DNA of 64,000 nt from Apostichopus japonicus (taxonomy: Eukaryota > Echinodermata > Holothuroidea > Aspidochirotida > Stichopodidae): positions 2,645,501 to 2,709,500 of the forward strand of contig NC_092569.1 of NCBI RefSeq assembly GCF_037975245.1, given 5' to 3'. The notes below the pieces were generated by a model. The model worked only from the letters and a program-made list of their open reading frames with translations. It searched no databases and was not told the origin of the DNA. Position 1 is the first letter of the stretch. Every line of letters begins with the position of its first letter. The translations under genes and the position numbers were made by a program. This document shows positions 12,246 through 24,357 of this stretch, one piece after another.

Positions 12246-15200
12246 TAGAAGTTATAACACAATTGGCTCTCATTGACATTACGCCATGCACAGAGGAGCC
12301 AACGCCATCATGAATTAAGCCCTAACGGTGCATTCCAGAGATTAAGCATGATTTTAATCGTGAATATCACAAAAAAATCAAAATGGCCGTAGAAATGTTA
12401 CTAGCATTCTAATTTTTCCCCTTTTCTTCCCGAAATGTAACATATCCCATCGAAAATTCTGTCTAAAGTCAGCCTGTCAGAAATGGGTCATTAAACACAG
12501 CACCGTAAATTATTGATACATTTCATATCCCCAGAAACATCATTATTTCTTAATTAATTAATTAATTTAAATCAATAATGACTATTATCCATCTTATAAA
12601 TACTGTCTGAATTCATTCATTTTGTTCTTTAACTGAACATTATTTGTGGACTCAACACATTTTGTTTCAAGTGTTTTTCTTTCCTTCGTTCTTGAGTCCT
12701 TCCCTGCATTGGGAGTATTTTAGTTGCTATTAAGCTCCAAGGGTTCCATAAGTAGCAGCACTTTCTTGAACATTTCGTTATAAATTAATTGAATTTAATA
12801 AAATTATACATCTGTCAATCTGGCTATGAATAAAAAAAAGGATAAATAAATAAACAAAATGATAGAAAACATGAAATGAAATAGAAAATCGGAATTAGAA
12901 CGTGCAGTATCAAAAATCGTTGTCCACAAAGACGGACCGCCGAAACCGTCAGAACGTTACAGAAAGTTTATACCTTACCGGCATCCTTTTAAAGCAAGCT
13001 TAACTCTTAGTATCTGTTACATATGAACTACATTCACTCCCTTATCAGTTCTCTTCTTGATACAGATGTCGACATCCAATCTTCATCAAAGCTAAATATT
13101 ATGGTCATGACCACCTTCCTTCCCTCAACCTAAATATTATTTTACATCCGCCGAAACAGCACGCAACATCTCGACGCCCTCCTTCAATCGTCGTCGATGT
13201 ACACGCCAACTACATTTAACATTTTACGAAAACGGATTAATTACAATGGTACCCCCCCTCCCCCCCCACACAATGAACTTGAACGTATCACTGCCTTTTT
13301 TTTTTCAGGATCATAAACTTCAACCAGCTGAACCACTGCAGGTTCTCAAGAAAAAAAAAAGGTATTAATATTTCGTCCCCTTTTTTTTCCTCGTTAAAAA
13401 AATACTCGAGTATCTAACCACCTGTTATCTCCTCGTCTCCAAACCCTTACTCCTTGAACTTCAAGTAAACCAGGACAAAGTCGATGGAAGACCGTTTTTG
13501 AAACTGACCGTACGAAGACGACTTAAAGAATTTGCACATTTTTGGCTGTGATCTGTAATCGTGCATTGAGGCCACTGCAGTCGCCTTATTTTTAACTCGT
13601 TGATATGCCGAAAGCGATACACGGTTTACAGAATTAAAGCACCCAATAAACAACCGACCCATTCGCTGAGGGGCTTAAAATTGCTCTACGACAGCCTCTC
13701 TCCTCTCTCCCATTCCTTTGTCTTTGTGACAAAGCAATCCGCGTTTCTCATTCCGGACGGCTCGACCACTGCCACCACCAAATTGAAGGAATTAAGAAAA
13801 GTCAGTCCAATTTGGTGGCTGACGACGACAAGGTAAAAAGAAATGCAAGTCCATCTCTTGTTTTGCATATTCATGAGCTGGACAACAGCGGGCAATATGC
13901 GGACTCGAGTTACGCCTGATGCAGCAGAGATAAAGCCGAAGAGGAAGAGAGAGAAAACGGAGGCGAGAGCGTCTGTGTAATTACAATGACCACAAGCCAA
14001 AGGAAATCTCAAATCTCCTCACTTTACTCACAAATTGCTGTAAATGGTCACCTAGCTAGCTGCCCTAGTACCCTGCATCAAGGTTGGTGGTGGGTTCAAT
14101 GACCTCAATTTAAATCATAAAAAACAAACACAAAAAAAAACTTCTCACAGTGGATGGGACTGGCACTTTTTTTCTTTCTTTCTTATCAACAAAATCTCGT
14201 TCAGATCTCAGATTGTTATGGCAAATATAAAATTTACAAGATAAATCAAAAGGGTAATGGAACCTGGTCAATATAAATATGATATTTGCTTCTTAAGCAT
14301 CTTCAAGCCTAACAGGGATCGTGAAATCGTTGCCAGCCGACGAAGGTAACACTCGTCGAGACTCGCCGCTACTAAAGCGTTTCGCGACAGTTTCGTTGAC
14401 TCGATTCTTTCTCATATTTCATAGAGATTCCCTAATTTACATCAATTTATTACAACTCATCTCAAATTTGTCTTCTTTTTATTGTTGCTGTGGACATTTC
14501 AATCGAATCAGAAATTGGTAAGTTTTTTCCATACAGGCCGTAGAGAGTGTCAATTCTCCTGCTCTGCTCACTGAAAATGAAGGCTCAAATGAGTTGCTCT
14601 CTTTTTATTATTAGCGGATAGAAAAAGAAATAAAAGTTAAAAAATGAAAAAAAAGAAAGAAAAAAAAGCGTCCTCTCGCCGTCCTGGTCTAGAAATTTAA
14701 TATCACCACGATATATGCTCTCCTCAAAAAATATTAACAAAATTATTATTTGTGGTCAAAATGCACATAATTCAAGAGGAATCTACTATATCCACTTACT
14801 TGAAATAATGGCCTTGACGACATGCAAGCAAGCAGCTGCCTTGTGTAACTTCATGATATTGGTTTGTGTCTTGTTTTTTCAAAATAAACAAGATAAGTTT
14901 CATTAATGCGAAATATACACCTGTCTCTTCCAGGGTCTATAAACACATCATCACTGGTTAAAACCCACGGACGGACGGTGCCCTTACGAACACAACATTT
15001 TACGGCAAATTTGATCAAACGACACTTTATGACTTATCTGGTTAAATGCTGATCATGCAGTTGATGACATATTCAGTTATTCTCCTTTTTATCCCCCCTT
15101 TGTTTTGGTATCATAAATCGAAACGTTAGTCTCTATTTCTCTTGTTTTCTGCGTACGACGCACAAAGTGCATGGTCGTTTGAATCGAAAGTGACGTAGCC

Positions 15201-15767
15201 TAATGAAACGCTGAGTAAATAGCACTATTTCTTCTGAGCACCATGCTGCACACAAGATCGGATCATGTTTCCATGGCTGGGAGCATCTTCTTTCAGTGTT
15301 ATAAGTGGGGGGTTTGTTTGTTTTGTTTTTAAATCCTAAACAGATAAGTAATTGTGAAAATACAAAATAAAGAATTGTAAAGAGAGCAAAACCAGTCTTT
15401 AAATTGGCAAATCTTTCAACATGATTTACAGAAAGGTGCATCAACATCACGAGGTGGTCAAATTTCAAGCTGCGTGATATGCTCTGTCCAGGAACCAGAG
15501 AGCCAATGGGCTATGAATAGTGATTCCTTGCCACCTCTATGTACTTATTTTTTCTTTATTTAAAAACATTCTGAAAATAATCTAACACCTTGGTATATTG
15601 ATTTTATCAAGCTATGACCATTAGTTCACTGCAAGCTGGTTCTTGCACACTGTTTACCTATATATGTTAACCAGTTAACCAATGTTAATGTTAATGTTAT
15701 TTTAACCAAAGTTAACCTTTGTTATCTACATCCAGTATGAAGTCCGTTCAGGCTTTACTTTTGGGAT

Positions 15768-15815
15768 ATTTTACAAGGTATTTTGCAAGGCATTTTACAT
15801 GGTATTTTACATGGA
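15768..15815. repeat. 12-bp tandem repeat, four copies
   Basis: Four successive units of the form ATTTTACAAGGT, ATTTTGCAAGGC, ATTTTACATGGT and ATTTTACATGGA. Confidence 0.85.
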
Positions 15816-18606
15816 TTGTATTCTTCTATCAATTATGACATCAAATGACCTTTGACTAAGCTACATATTTAGGCCAAAGTAAGTTTCTTCAAAGTACTGT
15901 CAAATTGGACACAATACCAAGTTTGACTTCTTCAAAGGGTTTACCTTTTTGAAATGATTGCATTTTAAACGGTTTTCAAAGATTGCATGGTGCTATTGCT
16001 ATGACCTGGGACAACCTTCGACCACTTCATGACAACTTTAAAGGTTTCGTTTCCTCATTGGAGGTGGATGTACATACAAGGAGTAGGACAATCATCCAAG
16101 CTTTACTTAGCCCAAGGACTATGTTTACAAAAATTCCTACAACAGAAGAAAGTCCCATCAACCATTGAACTCTGCAGTTAAAGGCATTGAAGACTCGCCC
16201 CAAACCGCGTGCGGCCATCTGAAAGAGTTAACTCTCTGTTGCTTGCAAGTGACGCTTTGTTTGTGTCGCTAAAAAATGCAGACAGTAATGAAACGTGATA
16301 CTTTGTTATCTTTAGCTGGACCTGAGATGTCCATAGCTGTATTGTTTGTACACTGTGCTGTGGGTATTGACCGCAGCTATATGTACTGACTGTACACTAG
16401 TGTCTAATTACCGACGGTAACAAGCTGTGTGTGTATTTTCTGGGATCGATGGTGGTGTTTAACACTTCTGTTACACCTCATTCGAAACTAGGTCAAATTA
16501 CTGGCATTAGACGTTTCTTTTTGCGCAAGTCTTCACATCCTTTAAGTACTGTGTTCACTAGGTTTTCCAGAACTGTATGTGGGCCATTTTATTCCAATGA
16601 CCTTTGACATAAAACAACACCGTTTAGCTGTACTCATATATCAATAGGAAGCAGATCCAAGCATTATCTTTGACTGTAGCCATGTTTTGCAAGATTTTTT
16701 GCACTGTTTTAACCTCTCCAATGATTGTATTTACCATTCTTGTACACTCACTAAGATGAAATACTTCAACCAAGTGTGAAATTCGCTCGCGCATTGCATC
16801 TGGAGCAACAACCGTATTGCAACAAGATGTTCTTCTCTGATAATCTGGAGTATATATGCATGTTCGTGATAAGAATCTGGAGGATTTTAGCAATAAAACA
16901 CCACCACAAATCACTGCTTCATGTTACCATGGAGGTAAAAACAGTTTTTACCTCCATGATGTGACGGAGGGGTGAGGGAAGGGCTAAAGATATCTGTAGT
17001 AATATACAGTGTACGCATAAATTGAGGGCCTCTCAAGCTAACTAAAATATCTATGAAGTTAACAAACCCAATAATTATATGGCTGAACTTACGCCTCTTC
17101 TGAGTTAATATTGACAATGTGCTCTGTTAATTATCCATATTTTGTGTTTTTAAGAGGCTCACCGTTCCGTCAACATCTCGGCATGTTAACGATCTTTGCA
17201 TATTGATCGCGATGTTATGAATTTGTCTACTGGAGACGACCCCAAACATCTTTGTTTAGATACTGCCAAAAAAAACGAATGCATTTTTGCTGGAATATGA
17301 ACATTTGTCAGTAGTTAACTTGAAGATTTTCTGAACACATTTGGTGATGGTGTGTATGACGGACGTTCCACGAGATAGACGCCATTTTGTATCAAGTGCA
17401 GCTGCTACTGTGGCAAAAATGCCTATCACCAAAGTGTATCATATTTCAGCAACTAAGCTAAGACTAAGCTAGGACTTTTGCCAATTCTGATATAAATTGG
17501 TCAACTTTGCTCCTGTCCGATACTAGGTTAACATTTCCTTCAAAAAATCATCCTTTCAGAATTTGCTACCTCGTCATCTGGAATCTTCCATACGCTGCCC
17601 TCTCGCTACGTACGTCTTTCCGAGCTAATTTGATACTAACATTTATCATTTCCCATAGATACATTTGATCAGACAGTTGAGGCCAATTTTTTGCCGTCAG
17701 AATAATTGAAAAGCTAGCGTTGCTATGGAGACAGCCTCACTGTACAAGGGCCAGTGACCCTGCGTGACATTTAAAGGACCGTCTGCCAGAGTCTGTAACT
17801 CAAACTGTGTTCAGGTTTCCCACGAATAATACCCCAACGAACACCTCGACTGGGAAAATAGAAACCGCAGTATTGATTTGTCGCGTGTCTTCTCAATGTC
17901 ACGGGCCAGAGATCCACCTCACCTTAAATAAAACCTTCCATTGCTCTTGCCAACCTCCCTTCGATTCTCGGGGACACAGACTGATCCAATTTTTTGTTTT
18001 TTTTGTTTTACTGTTCATGAAAAATTAATGGGTTTATAACCTACTTGGTACTAAGATATCATCTGTGTCAGTGGGTCTACATGGAATCTATATCAGAGAT
18101 AATGGTTCTTGACGAGCGATCAATTCCCTGGGAAGTGATGTTACGTTCTAATTTTTCCTTCTCTTTCGCATGGGTATACTATCGGCGAGGCGAACCCTCT
18201 AATTTGCGGTCGCGACTGTCACCAAACCATAAACTTCTGTGATGAGGGAAAAGGAAGAAGTTTATAAGGTATTTATAAGGTATTATAATAGTTTCTGTGT
18301 CAAACTCTCCGTCACTCACTTATAAAACAGTGAAACTTCTGGCTGAAGCTCAAAGTGTTCAAACTGCATGCTCAATTAACTTCATCACACATCTCACAAT
18401 TACACAAGTTTGTATCACCAAAATGGGAAACAAGTGTCACGTTTATGAGATCTCACTCTCGCAACATCTTTGAATTATCTGAAAATTCAAAAAATTTACA
18501 CAACTGTGCACAATAAATATGAAATGAAATACGTTATTTCCTACCAATGTTTTTTATTTCAAAATTCTTTCGGAAGCATTTATTGCCATCCAAAGCGGTA
18601 TAGATA

Positions 18607-20395
18607 GGTGGTAATGTGTCTTACTGGCCTTACTTACCATGTAATACAGACTTGTATTACAGGTGGTAATGAGTCTTACTGGCCTTACATACCATAATAC
18701 AGACTTGTATTACAGGCTGTAATGAGTCTTACTGGCCTTACTTACCATAGTACAGACTTGTATTATAGGTGGTAATGAGTCTTACTGGCCTTACTTACCA
18801 TAGTAAAGACTTGTATTATAGGTGGTAATGAGTCTTACTGGCCTTACCATAGTACAGACTTGTATTACAGGTGGTAATGAGTCTTACTGGCCTTACTTAC
18901 CATAGTACTGACTTGCATTACAGGTGGTAATGAGTCTTACTGGCCTTACTTACCATAGTACAGACTTGTATTACAGGTGGTAATGAGTCTTACTGGCCTT
19001 ACCATAGTACAGACTTGTATTACAGGTGGTAATGAGTCTTACTGGCCTTACATACCATAGTACAGACTTGTATTACAGGTGGTAATGAGTCTTACTGTCC
19101 TTACTTACCATGGTACAGACTTGTATTACAGGCTGTAATGAGTCTTACTGGCCTTACTTACCATAGTAAAGTCTTGTATTACAGGTGGTAATGAGTCTTA
19201 CTGGCCTTACCATAGTACAGACTTGTATTACAGGTGGTAATGAGTCTTACTGGCCTTACTTAACATAGTACAGACTTGTATTACAGGTGGTAAGTCTTAC
19301 TGTCCTTACTTACCATAGTACAGACTTGTATTACAGGTGGAAATGAGTCTTACTGGCCTTACTTACCATAGTACAGACTTGTATTACAGGTGGTAATGAG
19401 TCTTACTGGCCTTACTTACCATAGAACTGACTTGTATTACAGGTGGTAATGAGTCTAACTGGCCTTACTTACCATAGTACAGACTTGTATTTCAGGTGGT
19501 AATGAGTCTTACTGGCCTTACTAACCATAGTACAGACTTGTATTACAGGCTGTAATGAGTCTTACTGGCCTTACTTACCATAGTAAAGTCTTGTATTACA
19601 GGTGGTAATGAGTCTTACTGGCCTTACCATAGTACAGACTTGTATTACAGGTGGTAAGTCTTACTGGCCTTACTTACCATAGTACAGACTTGTACTACAG
19701 GCTGTAATGAGTCTTACTGGCCTTACTTACCATAGTACTGACTTGTATTACAGGTGGTAATGAGTCTTACTGGCCTTACTTACCATAGTACAGACTTGTA
19801 TTACAGGCTGTAATGAGTCTTACTGGCCTTACTTACCATAGTACTGACTTGTATTACAGGTGGTAATGAGTCTAACTGGCCTTACTTACCATAGTACAGA
19901 CTTGCATTACAGGTGGTAATGAGTCTTACTGGCCTTACCATAGTACAGACTTGTATTACAGGTGGTCATGGGTCTTACTGGCCTTACCATAGAACAGACT
20001 TGTATTACAGGTGGTAATGAGTCTTACTGGCGTTACCATAGTACAGACTTGTATTACAGGTGGTAATGAGTCTTACTGGCCTTACCATAGAACAGACTTG
20101 TATTACAGGTGGTAATGAGTCTTACTGGCCTTACTTACCATAGTAAAGACTTGTATTATAGGTGGTAATGAGTCTTACTGGCCTTACCATAGTACAGACT
20201 TGTATTACAGGTGGTAATGAGTCTTACTGGCCTTACTTACCATAGTACTGACTTGTATTACAGGTGGTAATGAGTCTTACTGGCCTTACTTACCATAGTA
20301 CTGACTTGTATTACAGGTGGTAATGAGTCTTACTGGCCTTACTTACCATAGTACAGACTTGTATTACAGGTGGTAATGAGTCTTACTGGCCTTAC
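18607..20395. repeat. Minisatellite array 3, 53-bp unit, about 34 copies
   Basis: Tandem copies of a 53-bp unit containing AGGTGGTAATGAGTCTTACT, GGCCTTACTTACCATAGTAC and AGACTTGTATTAC. A frequent shorter form lacks four bases (GGCCTTACCATAG), giving 49 bases. A few units read GTGGTAAGTC, lacking TGA, or GGCTGTAATG. Copies are highly similar. On the minus strand, the sense of the PRDM gene, the full unit contains CTATGGTAAGTAAGGCCAG, a close match to a splice donor. GGTAA and TTACC within a unit could pair as a stem. The array lies inside the intron that splits the PR domain. Confidence 0.96.
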
Positions 20396-21206
20396 AGACA
20401 GGATGCATTGTTTTGGGAGGTTTGGAAGCAAGTTTGTGGTTAAAGTACAAAGGACACCTAGCCAATTTGGCCCATATTTAGTATATGTATTGTGTGACAT
20501 ATTCTCATTCAAAATCTGTTGAAATATTTTTCTTTTAGCTCTTCTTGCTTTACAGATATACACATATGAAGCTTTGATAAACCTCAGAAACTCATGAAAT
20601 ATGTGCCAACTATGACGCGGAGTGTTGTGCTCATCAAATATTCTTATTTTAGGCCTTAATAAGTTAACCACTGATTACAAGCCCACATATCATTTGAATA
20701 ATGCGATGTTCCTCTTTTCAAAGAAGACAATAAAATATCTCCAAAAATCCTCTTAAGCCACAAACCTGTGTTCAATGTTCTTGAAAGGAAGGTTGCAAAA
20801 AACAAAGGATTAACATAACAGACAAATTAGGCAGTCACTCCCTTGCCATCATCAATGTGGATAATTGGCTTGTGTTTATTCATAAATAATTGAACTTGAA
20901 TTAAGAAAAGACTTGTAAAATGGTCAATTATTGATGGATTTGGCAGCTATTTTCATGATTTCTAAACGACTGTCAGAGACCTGATTAGGACAATGTCGTT
21001 CATTGGTGTCCGTAAACCTTTTCCCCGCAAGTCAATGTCACATTTCCCACTACCCATTGAAAGTCTTGTACCTGCCCCTCAAAGATTCAATCTTCCTCCA
21101 ACCCCTTGCCCCAGCCCCCTCCCTCCCATCCTTGTGAAAAATTGCAATCATTTTGCATCAGGAGTTTTCAATGTCACACTCTTGTAGCACATGTATCACC
21201 CGATGC

Positions 21207-21298
21207 TTGTTATTATTAATATTATTTACCAGATTTATATAGCGCTCTTTTCATGCTTAAGCATGTTCAAGAGCGCTTTACAATCACAAAAACTTAAA
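21207..21298 (-). repeat. Dispersed LINE or SINE 3' tail, reverse orientation
   Basis: The segment reads TTATTATTAATATTATTTAC, then ATTTATATAGCGCTCTTTTC, then a perfect palindrome CATGCTTAAGCATG and TTCAAGAGCGCTTTACA. In reverse complement this is the AGCGCTATATAAAT plus ATT-repeat tail that ends many marine-invertebrate retroelements. A tail of the same type ends the LINE fragment at 33.7-33.8 kb. No reverse-transcriptase remnant was recognised beside it, so this is a tail-only copy or a SINE. Confidence 0.6.
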
Positions 21299-22616
21299 AA
21301 GCCCTTAAAATATGAATATGGAGAATAAAATGGACGCAGCTTAAATCTTAATATATAAATATATTAAAACAATATAGATTTACAGTGAAATTCCTAAAAA
21401 AAAAAGAAGCTTGTCCCATCTGATGTTCACATCCTTCTCCTATTGCCGTTTTTTTTTTTGCCAATTCATCGCACGATTTACAGTATTTACACCGACCACA
21501 GTACCTGATAGGGAGACACTTATGCGTGTCATCGGCAATATTTGACAAAAAAAACAAATAAGAGACCTGAAAACGTTAATCCCTTCCCGAAACATATCTG
21601 CGACGTCGGCGAAATATGCGGAAGAGGAACGCGGCAAACGAGGTCTGAGGTAATTTATCAATTACCCCAGATTTTGTGGCGAATGGAAATGATTTTTTTG
21701 GGACTGAAAAGTTTTGGAAAACTCGCTAACGGGTGGAGACAGTTCCAATTTCGTGATCGATCCGAGGAAAAGCAATTTTGACAGACGCAAGGTCAAAAAG
21801 AGGCTCATGTTTCATGTTCGATAATAATGTGGGTTACATTTTAAGCTTCTAGATCTCATGAAAAATAAACACGGTTGGATGTATATAAAGCTTCCCCGTT
21901 CAATATCTGTGAATTATTATTATTATTATTGTTTTTTCCCCCGTCCGTTCTTCGTGTCTCCGGAGGAAGAAGTCTACGCTCGCGTGACGGTGGTGTAAAT
22001 TACTCTACAAATCAGTCATATTATTCGTAATCGGTCAAAATGTCAGATATGACTACAAGAAACCTTTCCAATATTATCCTTTTTTTTTTACCTCTTTCTC
22101 TCTTAGTTTTTCTTCGATCGAAACAACACCAAACATGAGAGAATCGGCCAAAACAGACACGGGGACTAGGTAGAAAATAGCGAATACGTTAAGAGTTTAC
22201 ACTTCGTTTATGATGGATTCATGCGCTAAAGTGACTCGAATTTATTCTTCTTGTGCATAGAGCATCTCATAACTAGACTGACAACTTTGCAACAGATGGC
22301 GGTAGAGAACAAGTTTGGTATATATCCTGTTACGTCCAATAACTTCAGCAGCATTTCAAACACTTTTCATAATTCTTGTTTTTTATTTACCTGTTTTTTT
22401 GCTTTTATTATTTTTGCCTTTGACACAGCACACCCAATGAAAATACTATAACTACACATGAATGAGAATAATACTACAGACATTGTAGCTGTGTGACACC
22501 ACCACAGCTGTGCTTCGGAATACTTTTCCTCAATATAGGTTTCAACGTCCCTCCTCACCCAACGACCCCCTCCACCCTCCCCTCATTAACCCACTACTGA
22601 CTCCTCCTCGACTTAC

Positions 22617-22744
22617 CTTATATACAAATTTGTCTGGATTATGTACTTCATTCTCGTTGCTTTTGGAAATTGGTGCGCGTGGAGCGATGAAAGGACCAAA
22701 CTGGGTCCTTTGTTGGACAATTTTTGATGAGAATACTCCTAGCA
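22617..22744 (-). CDS. PRDM10-like: PRDM-family gene, exon encoding the start of the PR/SET domain
   Basis: A 128-bp minus-strand exon with acceptor CCTTTTCTTTTACAG and donor AAG followed by GTAAGT. Two leading bases complete a Val codon begun in the previous exon, and 42 whole codons follow, ending in phase 0. It encodes L-G-V-F-S-S-K-I-V-Q-Q-R-T-Q-F-G-P-F, which corresponds to the first strands of the PR domain (family pattern G-V-F-x-x-x-x-I-x-x-R-T-Q-F-G-P). The rest includes P-D-K-F-V-Y-K, which leads directly into I-F-D-K-D-G of the next exon 16.7 kb away. R-T-Q-F-G-P is shared with PRDM10 and PRDM15 as I recall them. Confidence 0.92.
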
Positions 22745-24189
22745 CTGTAAAAGAAAAGGGGACAGTATTATAAGCTGACATTCATAAACAATGGCTGGTC
22801 CAAGATTTCTCAAAGAGCAGAGGAACGGGGGGGGGGGGGAGGTAGGGGGACGAGCAATACAAGATAATCCATATCAAAGTTGCTACAAACATAGTGGTAC
22901 ATAAGAAATCTTTTTCATATGCTTGAACTCAAGGACGTGTCAAAAGTTCATCCACCCCCTCTTCATTTGTCACGCTCAAAATTAGATGTTCGTATCTAAA
23001 GGTTTAAAAGCCTTCAGGGCATCACACGTCACATCAGCATGGTACATCCATCCACATGACTTGGCTTCTAAAAGAAAACGCCATTCATAATTTGGTTTAG
23101 AAATGTAACAGACCCTAGAGGCTTGAAGTACCCGACTAGTTTCTTCATTAAAGTGGATACAGGCCATTTCCTTCTGATGGAACTCAAGGAAAATGACACC
23201 ATGATCAAAATCCCAGGATCAGAAAAGAAAAAAAAAAATAATAACATTCATGATGCCATTACATCCTGCTTTTATCTTCTTTGTCCTTTGCATATTTTTT
23301 TTTTTTTTTGCTCTTCTTTTTGGGGGTTAGGATATTATGCCAAAGGCGTTAACTGAGCTGAAATATAGTTATAGATACATTCAAGTCAACCTTACATTGA
23401 AAATTTTGACTTTATTTTGATTTGTCTGACATCACCACAGGTAATACTGTTTTTAAGACCAGACTGGTTTTTCTATACATACTGTAGTACTAGAGTCCCA
23501 CTGTCTATATAACATTCTTGATCACCCCCCACCCCCCCTGGTAATTACTCTCATTAACCAACCAGGGAATCGAGGGCCGCAGGGGTGAGGGCTACCTCTC
23601 TACCAATAGTTTTGCACAGGAATAAAATTCATATGGATATGGTGCCGCCACGGCTGCATAGGCGGCGCTTTCCACACCATTACACATGGGTTTAGCTCCT
23701 GGCCCCACTATCCCACTCTCAAGCCTGTGGGGGTGGAAGGGGGGGTGGTGCCCATGACACATGGCTTTCTTTTGGAGAGTCTGTTTTGATTGATAGCAGG
23801 GAAGGTTCAATTCTCAATTCAGAGCCTTCTAACATGACTTCACAAATTCACATATTTGCTAATGACATGTTCCAGTCCCACACACCCAGAGGCATAGCTA
23901 TAGGAAGTTCAGGTGGCTCATCGAACCAGCCCCCCTTCCCCCCACTGTCCAGGGGCCCCCAATGGTTGGTTCCGACATTTTGAGCTAATTGATCACAACT
24001 CTAGTCGAATTCTCAATAGTCAGACAAAACTTTGGTATATTTCTGACTTTTTTTTTCTTATTTCTGTGACAAGTGCAGCTTATATGAAGGGAGGGGTTCA
24101 TGGCACTTCCCCTGGGGAAAGGGGAAGGGTAGGGGGGAAGGAGAGGGAAACATCCCATTAGGGTGCATATGGCTATATCAAGTTCTCAC
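22745..24189 (-). other. Intron between knuckle exon and first PR exon
   Basis: A 1445-bp phase-1 intron with G-rich (near 22829), A-rich and T-rich runs. An open frame at 22982-23167 on the same strand lacks matching splice borders, and the flanking exons already join in frame without it. Confidence 0.8.
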
Positions 24190-24357
24190 CTGGCTTCCCA
24201 TTGGCTTCAACATCAACTTGTCTGAGGTCCAAATACTGAGGTAGACTCAATCGTGCTTGGCTCTGGATAGGCTTGTCACGGACTGGAGGCAAAGGCACTC
24301 TCAGAGGAGGAGCTATAGGGCAGACACCCTCATGGGGGGTACCACAGTTCTCACACC
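24190..24357 (-). CDS. PRDM10-like: PRDM-family gene, zinc-knuckle and pre-PR exon
   Basis: A 168-bp minus-strand exon with a strong acceptor (TTTTTTTTGTCTTTTGTAG) and donor CAG followed by GTGAGA. Two leading bases GG complete a codon, most likely TGG for Trp. Fifty-five codons follow, and one base is carried over. It starts C-E-N-C-G-T-P-H-E-G-V-C-P, the small cysteine and histidine knuckle found just before the PR domain in PRDM10 and PRDM15 (W-C-E-x-C pattern). It continues to Q-A-R-L-S-L-P-Q-Y-L-D-L-R-Q, matching the conserved x-A-R-x-S-L-P stretch. A proline-rich segment (A-P-P-L-R-V-P-L-P-P) lies between. Joining gives N-G-K-P-V-L-G-V-F-S across the boundary. Confidence 0.92.

Larger units (their letters stand above)
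5937..22616 (-). other. Large intron (about 16.7 kb) splitting the PR domain
   Basis: Phase-0 intron between exons encoding the first and central parts of the PR domain. Its recognisable contents are listed separately: 23-bp, 93-bp, 12-bp and 53-bp tandem repeats, TA microsatellites, a hAT-like element and a LINE or SINE tail. The remainder, including 5.9-7.1, 9.7-12.0, 12.3-15.7, 15.8-18.6 and 20.4-22.6 kb, is AT-rich with poly-A, poly-T and poly-C runs. I found no other convincing exon there. Confidence 0.8.

Noticed and set aside
13315-13347. 33-bp segment after a strong T-rich AG and before GT on the plus strand
   Set aside because: The donor GTTCTC is very weak and there is no neighbouring exon to join.
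18607-20395. Possible CRISPR array
   Set aside because: Contiguous tandem units without unique spacers, in a eukaryotic setting.
22982-23167. 61-codon minus frame between two PRDM exons
   Set aside because: Flanking exons already join in frame, and no acceptor or donor borders it.
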